The notes below the pieces were generated by a model. That model worked only from the letters and a program-made list of their open reading frames with translations, searched no databases and was not told the DNA's origin. Below are positions 57,899-64,000 of a stretch of DNA of 64,000 nt, one piece after another. The position numbers were made by a program, and so were the translations under genes. Source of the stretch: Mixophyes australis. Lineage: Eukaryota; Chordata; Amphibia; Anura; Limnodynastidae. The stretch covers positions 10,943,434 through 11,007,433 of the forward strand of contig JAVHZZ010000008.1 in NCBI GenBank assembly GCA_036250195.1, given 5' to 3'. The stretch's first letter is position 1, and each line of letters opens with the position of its first letter.

Positions 57899-58055
57899 TT
57901 ATCTTTGTCTGAGCCTGACCTTAAGTAGTTACTTCAATTTTGTTTGGGGTGAAACACCCCCCCAGTATATAGATCAATTGGCTGCATATTAGGATATTTT
58001 TAGTTCTCCATAGACAGAACTCTAATCCCTAAAACTTATGAAATGTCCCATGTGT

Positions 58056-58373
58056 CAGGGCCCTCTTAAGAACATCTTGGGCCCCCGTGCACAGCAGTGC
58101 ACCGGGGCCCCTATATATAAAAAATAAATCAAAAGATTAAATATATGGGCCCGCAATGGATGTCGGGCGGGCGTGATGACGTCACGCCCAACATGCACTG
58201 CGAGCGCCGCACGGAGGAGGAGACCATGGAGAGAGCCGGATCGCCAGCTGATCGCAAGATAAGTATTTTCTTCTTTTTTTTCATTTTTTTTTTTTGCTGC
58301 CTCCGACGGGCCCCCCTGGGCTGCAGGGCCCCCGGGCACCTGCCCATTGTGCCCAATGGGAAAGACAGCCCTG
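58056..58373. mobile_element. hAT-like non-autonomous element
   Basis: Ends CAGGGCCCTCTTAAG / AAAGACAGCCCTG. Flanking 8-mers CCATGTGT and TCATGTGT agree at 7 of 8 positions. The interior is GGGCCC-rich. Confidence 0.65.
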
Positions 58374-58599
58374 TCATGTGTGTGTGTGTGTGTGTGTGTT
58401 TCCCATGTATGTTTGTGTGTCTGTCTGTGTGTCCCAAGTGTGTGTCTGTGACATGGGAGGTGGGGGAAACAGAGTGCTTTCATTTAATATGTATTTTTAT
58501 TAAATAGTGTTAAAAAACATCTAAAATTAGGGTTTAAATTAATTTTACTCTATCAAAATCCCTAAAGCTTAGGGTGCTAGGACTAGGTTGACTGGAAAT

Positions 58600-58815
58600 G
58601 ATTGGAAATTAATGTTATTGAGGTTAATAATGTATAATAATAATGTAGGGATAAAAAAAGCAAAATTATGTGATTTTAGCAAAAAAAATAGGTATTTTAG
58701 AAAAAAACCAAAACCAAAACCAAAACACGCGAGGTCGGTTTTGCCAAAACCAAAACACGAAGTTAATCCAGATCCAAAACCAAAACCAAAACACGGGGGT
58801 CAGTGAACATCTCTA
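58600..58815. mobile_element. Dispersed repeat with CCAAAACACGA motif, copy 2
   Basis: Same blocks as 7060-7370 with extra ACCAAA tandem units (about 58706-58795), so the ACCAAA stretch is expandable. It follows the hAT-like element at 58056-58373. Confidence 0.65.
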
Positions 58816-59645
58816 AAGTACACTGGTCACATTCATCAATTGGAGGCAGCCATTTTTATGGGCAAAAAAATTACTCATGCCAATGAAGTCCAATCAATTC
58901 ACTCACACCCCGGTGATGTCACTGCTCCCTAAAAAATTGATAGACTGCATTATAAGCGCAACACTTAAGTGTGTCATTAAATAAATCCTATATATTACAT
59001 TATCCTGCTCAAGTGCTAAATCTGCATCTTGCCCAAACCCCCCCCCCAGTTACCTCACACGTCCAACATTCCGCTGTACAGGACATAGTTGTGTCTCTAT
59101 TTATTTATTTCTTTTAATCTGTTATGTTAACTAAAACATAAAACAGCTATTTATGTCCTTGTGCTTGGAGACAGCTATATACATAGAGGCTGAGTTTTGT
59201 GGTGGGGAGGTGGGTAATGTGTGTTATAGGAAGGGGGGGTTGTGAATACCAAATCAGTGCAATTGACTCTGCTGGAATGTAGCAGGGCGAGTAATGAAGA
59301 TAAGATCTGACAAGACTGCTTTCATGTACTGTAGCAATATCCCAACCACCCGCTGTGAGTCTGACAGAAGAAGCTCCCTCTAAAATTCACAGCACTCACC
59401 CTGATTAATCCCCAGACTTCCTGCTGCGACTGAATACATTGAGCTAGGTATTCTGCTCTTTAATGTGAGATATATTCTGAATTTCTTTGAACCTTCCTAA
59501 AGGGAAGTGATACAGATAGCGCGTAACTAGCACAAAGTTTAGAAGTTTGGGAATGAAGTAGGACACAGATCCTGTCACCTACCTAAACTGTCCCCATTAC
59601 CAGGGTTCCTACAAGGCTGACATAATGAGGGCAAGATAAAGATGC
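58816..59645. other. Unassigned intergenic sequence
   Basis: No gene or repeat family recognised. A run of nine C residues lies near 59039. Confidence 0.45.

Positions 59646-59683
<38 letters not shown>
59646..59683. repeat. (TA)n microsatellite
   Basis: A perfect TA run of about 18 units is followed by an A-run. Confidence 0.9.
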
Positions 59684-59687
<4 letters not shown>

Positions 59688-59782
59688 AAATTCTATTAAA
59701 AATCTGGCTATGTTAAAAAAAGTCCCTAGGACAAGGAGGAGCTGAGCGATTAAGGACAACGACATGAAAACTGAGATTTGTC

Positions 59783-59935
59783 AAATGTCAGCGTCGGTTT
59801 TAGTGTGACCTTAGGCAAGTCGCTTTGTCTCTCACCGGCCACAAACACCAAAAACTAGACCGTGAGCTGAATTGGAAAAGGCGAAATGTGCTGGAACATT
59901 CTCTGCATGGTAGGAAAACAATAAGTAAAATAAAT
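59783..59935 (+). mobile_element. MIR/L2-like SINE fragment
   Basis: The string GTGTGACCTTAGGCAAGTCG, followed by CTTTGTCTCTC, a CTAGACCGTGAGCT segment and an AT-rich end, resembles the core/3' part of MIR-type SINEs. Old and diverged. Confidence 0.5.
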
Positions 59936-60549
59936 AACACTAAATTCTTGGCTTGATAATACAGCAGACATCTGTTCCTACAAATGGCAGTGTAATCCGC
60001 AGAGTACAACGGCTGAACTTGGTGAATGTTTTGCTCTGAACTACAGATTACACTGTGCCGGTGTGAACAGCAGATTCTTGCTGGCACTGGGATTAATTGC
60101 TTTGTTGCCCGCAGTACAGTTTTTCATGCATCTTCCATTTGCAGTTAGAAGATTTTCTCTTCTGACATCAATCTTTTTTTTTCTTATTTTGCATCTCCTC
60201 TCTCGATTTTTAGTAACATAAGGGAAGACGGATGGAGAAGTGGAAGAAGAATGAGGCAGGAGTTCACTTTTTATACAGTCATATAGGTTTCATTTTCTGT
60301 AATAATTGTGACATGCAGTTCCTAGCATTAATATATAGTTATCAGATGGTGAATCTCTCTCCAGAAGCTTTTTAGTTTAGGACAGCTCCACCATAGGTGC
60401 GAAGGATGCACGGCGCCCTGCAATTTCTCCAGCCGAAGTATGCGAAAGAGGGATTGATGGCACGTAAACGGGAAGGACATAGATTCCAGCAATAGGGAAT
60501 AGAAAGTAGAAATCGAGCCCAAAAAGGATGATCAGCACAAACAAAAATC

Positions 60550-60871
60550 GCACGGTGGCTCAGTGGTTAGCACTTCTGCCTCACAGCGCTGGGGTCATGA
60601 GTTGAATTCCCGTCCATGGCCTTATCTGTGTGGAGTTTGTATGTTCTCCCCGTGTTTGCGTGGGTTTCCTCCGGGTGCTCCGGTTTCCTCCCACACTCCA
60701 AAAACATACTAGTAGGTTAATTGGCTGCTATCAAAATTGACCCTAGTCTGTGCCTGTATGTTAGGGAATTTAGACTGTAAGCTCCAATGGGGCAGGGACT
60801 GATGTGAGTGAGTTCTCTGTACAGCGCTGCGGAATCAGTGGCGCTATATAAATAAATGGTGATGATGATGA
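60550..60871 (+). mobile_element. V-SINE-like element, near full length (half of an inverted pair)
   Basis: Head, central block and tail are intact. It ends in ATG repeats about 35 bp from an opposing copy. It lies inside the LINE relic of 60290-61745. Confidence 0.86.
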
Positions 60872-60906
60872 TAATAGGGAAGGTTGGCAGGGAACTTGCG
60901 ATTTGA

Positions 60907-61231
60907 TCATCATCATCATCACTATTTATTTATATAGTGCCACTAATTCCGCAGCGCTGTACAGAGACCTCACTCACATCAGTCCCTGGCCCATTTTAGC
61001 TTACAGTCTAAATTCCCTAACATACAGACACTAGGGTCAATTTTGATAGCAGCCAATTAACCTACCAGTATGTTTTTGGAGTGTGGGAGGAAACCGGAGC
61101 ACCCGGAGGAAACCCACGCAAACACAGGGAGAACATACAAACTCCTCACAGATAAGGCCATGGTCGGGAATTGAACACATGACCCCAGTGCTGTGAGGCA
61201 GAAGTGTTAACCACTGAGCCACCGTGCTGCC
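60907..61231 (-). mobile_element. V-SINE-like element, near full length (other half of the pair)
   Basis: It lies tail to tail with the copy at 60550-60871, so the two could fold into a stem of about 320 bp. It interrupts the LINE relic just after the MNVLP...LFQ block. Confidence 0.86.
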
Positions 61232-61980
61232 TATCTTTGAGATATATAAACGGCGTATCCCCGGATATAGACAGTTTGAAAGAGATTAAGCAATAGAGGT
61301 AAGACATTCATTATTACTCTGCCCAACCAGGAAATATATGGTTTGCGCAAAGATTACACGTCCTTCTTGACTGTGTCATCCACATAGCGAGCGAGTTCGT
61401 GCTCTTAGCAACCAGCTGCAATACCTGAGATATTTGGGTTTTTGCGGAATTTAAATGCCAGAAGTTCCTTAGCAAGGCCAAGATTACGGGTGACAGGGGG
61501 CAACGAAACCCTGCCTTGTACAAAAAAGTAGAGTAAAGTAGTGTATTCTGCTTGTCTGCTTCTCCCCTGTAACTACTCTGGAGCAGTGAATTCAGAAGGT
61601 CAAGGGTTGTGGAGTGCAACTGTAAGGGAAGGGCCTCTGTGTTAGAATAAATAATTTTATACCCCGATAGGTGATCACAAAGAGATAGAATCTTATATAA
61701 GTTTGTGAGCTCTGTGCACATTTACATCCATCTGGGAGGATAGACGCGTTTGTAATAAAGGGTGGCTACGACGTTCTTTAGGCTACGTCAGCAAGGGCTT
61801 GTTTGCTACTTTTAGCAACGCTTTAGTCATTTGAAGATTTATGTTTTTGCGCCACTGCGTCCTGGAGTGTGGACCTTATTTTTCAAGCCCGCACCCAGTA
61901 TTTTTTGCATGAGAAAGGATAATAGGCATTTATGTGTGTCGCCTTTAAAGTAATAGCGATACATATTGGAATCTTCTTTA

Positions 61981-62620
61981 GGGGCATATTTAACAATTGA
62001 CGGTATTGCACTATCGTGCACTTACCGTGTAATTAGGTAATGGAAGTCTCAAATTGATATTTATGAAAGGTCCATCGGACTGTTCAATCTCGAAAACCAG
62101 TAATTTTCTCTGCACTTCGTTTTTGCTAGCAGTCACCATACAACAGAATGGTGACTGCTCGGGGCCGGCATTTAACAAGTTCCGAAAAAATATATTTTTC
62201 GGGAACTTGTCATGTTAATGTACGCCAGCTGATCCTAATTGAAGAAATCTAATGCTGTCAGCTCTGCTCCGAAGAGCAGAGCTGGACAGCGCATGTGTGG
62301 AGGGATCACATGATCCCTCCCTGTCACTTAGCGCTCTCTCTCTGCAACTATCGTTGCAGAGACAGAGAGGGGATCTGTGTGCGCATGTCCAGTTCTTGGA
62401 ACTGGACATGCGCAATTGAAGAGTGAAGAGAAGACCCGAAGACAGCGCTTCCGAAGAGGGGGGTAAGTATGATTTTTTTCATCACTGAAACAGCAGTTTT
62501 TCGGAACTGCTGTTTCTGTGCAGGGCTGTACATAAATGTGAGAAGTAGTTCAATCCTTATCATTGCGATAAGGATTGAAAACTACTTTTCACTTTATGTG
62601 AATATTGATAAATGTGCCCC
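61981..62620. mobile_element. 640-bp multi-hairpin element with TTA duplication
   Basis: Ends GGGGCATATTTA / TAAATGTGCCCC, flanked by TTA (61978-61980, 62621-62623). The interior has at least six separate hairpins: TCCGAAAAAATATATTTTTC, CAGCTCTGCTCCGAAGAGCA, GATCACATGATCCCTCC against GGAGGGATC, CTGCAACTATCGTTGCAGAG, GTCCAGTTCTTGGAACTGGA and AATCCTTATCATTGCGATAA. Confidence 0.8.
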
Positions 62621-62623
62621 TTA

Positions 62624-63128
62624 GAATCTTAGAAATGACGATACATACAGGAAAATCTGTTCAGAGATGCGCATTATCCGCATGTGTGAATTAATTGCTC
62701 AGGGATCCAATTTGATTGCATTTAGTGAAGTGGAGGTTTACAATATCACCCATCCGCAACCAGGACAATTGTTTGGATTATGCACATTGCAGGAGGAGGG
62801 GGACTGATTTCTTCTGACCCCTGTTTTTTCTCTTACTGACTATTTAAAAATAGACTTGTATTTTCTGACTGTCAGTAAATTTACTGACAGTTAACCCTAT
62901 GCCTGCTTAATTGATAGCTAAATTCTGACACATTTGTTGCTCAGTGCGGCCATCTAGTGGCAGCAGCCAGTATTACAAAAACAGGGAATTCCTTCTTCCT
63001 GTGTCGAATCTGTCAGCCTGAATCAGCAGCCGAGGAGAATGTGCTGCTGTGAACAGGTTACTGAGTGTCTGCCCTTGAGTGGGAGACTTTGCACAGTCTT
63101 GCAGCCATTGCCTCTGTAGGGCAGGATC
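62624..63128 (+). other. Repeat-poor DNA leading to the candidate exon at 63129
   Basis: If the exon at 63129-63340 is real, its promoter and 5' UTR lie here. No TATA box stands out. Confidence 0.35.
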
Positions 63129-63340
63129 ATGGCAGCCCTGGGGTTACACAGACCCCTCCAGCAGGTCCTGGTCAGGTGCCATCTTCCCCTCTGCAGCTCA
63201 CACTGTGCCCAGCTCAGCACCCAGGCAGCAGGGCACAGGAGGGGCAGCCAGTCCTTCCCTGCCATCAGAAGGGACATCCTGCCCATCTATAGATATGTGT
63301 ATGAGGCCAACAGCAGGAACAGTGACAGGTGCAGGGACAG
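63129..63340 (+). CDS. Candidate first coding exon of an unrecognised gene leaving the window
   Basis: An ATG in a fair context (GGATCATGG) opens 70 codons plus 2 nt, then meets a strong donor, CAG/GTGAGT, at 63341. The first 35 residues (MAALGLHRPLQQVLVRCHLP, then CSSHCAQLST) are rich in Arg, Leu, Ser and Ala with no acidic residue, which resembles a mitochondrial targeting sequence. The following part, RRDILPIYRYVYEANSRN, looks like folded protein rather than repeat translation. The local DNA is less repetitive than its surroundings. No partner exon lies within the remaining 660 nt, where a V-SINE occupies intron DNA. I do not recognise the protein. It could also be a non-coding transcript's first exon or a chance frame. 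Confidence 0.45.
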
Positions 63341-63599
63341 GTGAGTTTCTGTCAATCACTTTTGTTTTGATGGAAGTTTGCAAAACTCTTGTTATTAACA
63401 TTAATTTGTATAACCCTGGTCTGCCCAGCAGCTCTTTGCAATTGGGAACAAACACAGTCATAAAACAAGACATGGTACTAACAGCCAAGTAGGTAGGAGG
63501 ATATAGTCATTTATTATCAATTATATGTATATTACACAGCGCTGCACAGAGAAAATGTATCATTCACATTATGGGGCAGATTCAATTAGCTGAGGAATC

Positions 63600-63927
63600 A
63601 TCATCATCACCATTTATTTATATAGCGCCACTAGTTCCCCAGCGCTGTACAGAGAACTCGCTCACATCAGCCCCTGCCCCATTGGGGCTTACAGTCTAAA
63701 TTCCCTAACACACACACACACACACACACGTCAATTTGTTAGCAGCCAATTAATCTACCAGTATGTTTTTGGAGTGTGGGACGAAACCGGAGCACCCAGA
63801 GGAAACCCACGCAAACACGGGGAGAACATACAAACTCCTCACAGATAATGCCATGGTCGGGAATTGAACTCACGACCCCAGTGCTGTAAGGCAGAAGTGC
63901 TAACCACTGAGCCACCGTGCTGCCCGA
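63600..63927 (-). mobile_element. V-SINE-like element, near full length
   Basis: Tail, a (CA)n tract, central block and head are present. It appears inserted near GGGGCAGATTCAATTAGC (63572), possibly inside a MITE end. Confidence 0.86.
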
Positions 63928-64000
63928 ATATCGCCGCTGCGCCTTTTTACCGTTTATACGGTAAAAAGTAAAGCTCACTTTTACTTAATATGGGTCGCAA

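Larger units (their letters stand above)
60290..61745 (-). pseudogene. L1/Tx1-like LINE reverse transcriptase relic, split by two V-SINEs
   Basis: Minus-strand blocks match the L1-clade reverse transcriptase: LSGYKIIYSNTEALPLQL (motif at 61667-61653); QGRVSLPPVT...ELLAF with YVDD at 61386-61375; SWLG then MNVLPLLLNLFQ from 61311; and a C-terminal HLWWSCPKLKSFW at 60328-60520. Stops and frameshifts are present. The SGYKI block normally follows the YxDD box but here precedes it. Two V-SINEs (60550-60871, 60907-61231) interrupt the sequence. Confidence 0.75.

Noticed and set aside
58055..58507. Frames of 102-142 codons on both strands
   Set aside because: They run through the hAT-like element and the adjacent (GT)n tract; no domain.
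60550..60630. tRNA genes at SINE heads with A and B boxes
   Set aside because: The boxes match, but no cloverleaf with an acceptor stem is followed by a tRNA end; every case continues into the V-SINE central block.

Overview
This window is vertebrate nuclear DNA, most probably from a frog (anuran amphibian). The evidence is a single widely spaced multi-exon gene with GT-AG introns, sitting in a sea of short non-autonomous mobile elements: tRNA-headed V-SINE-like repeats with an L2-type 3' tail, many fold-back MITEs, hAT- and PIF/Harbinger-like miniature elements, a Tc1 relic and an L1/Tx1-like LINE relic. The species cannot be fixed from the sequence alone.

The one gene I can reconstruct completely is wls (Wntless / Evi / GPR177), on the minus strand. 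Its 12 coding exons run from the ATG at 41300 to the stop at 10673. The joined phases give an uninterrupted 541-residue protein, the length of human WLS. Exon 1 lies in a GC-rich promoter island (about 40930-41460); intron 1 is about 11.5 kb; a likely polyadenylation signal lies at 10312-10317. WLS is the multi-pass membrane carrier that escorts lipidated Wnt proteins from the ER/Golgi to the cell surface and is then recycled.

Layout. 1-10.3 kb, downstream of wls: repeats only, including a 5x29-bp array (951-1095), a Tc1 relic (3791-4530), fold-back elements and an 18-bp CpG-rich array (9803-10062). 10.3-41.4 kb: wls with repeat-rich introns. 41.46-44.15 kb: a 2.7-kb compound minisatellite that abuts the wls promoter. 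44.2-60 kb: intergenic DNA with V-SINEs, MITEs, a solo LTR-like element (50721-51339), a possible second LTR (about 52838-53615), a 31-bp minisatellite (54085-54846) and a stretch rich in homeodomain-type motifs (50140-50500). 60.3-62.6 kb: LINE relic and a multi-hairpin element. 63129-63340: a candidate first coding exon, on the plus strand, of a gene that leaves the window and that I do not recognise.

Most open reading frames in the window are translations of repeats. I saw no bacterial-type system, no CRISPR array and no convincing tRNA or rRNA gene. The most unusual structures are the minisatellite touching the wls promoter, a 484-bp fold-back with a telomere-like loop (15747-16230), a nested palindrome (13183-13431), and elements whose target-site duplications can be read directly.
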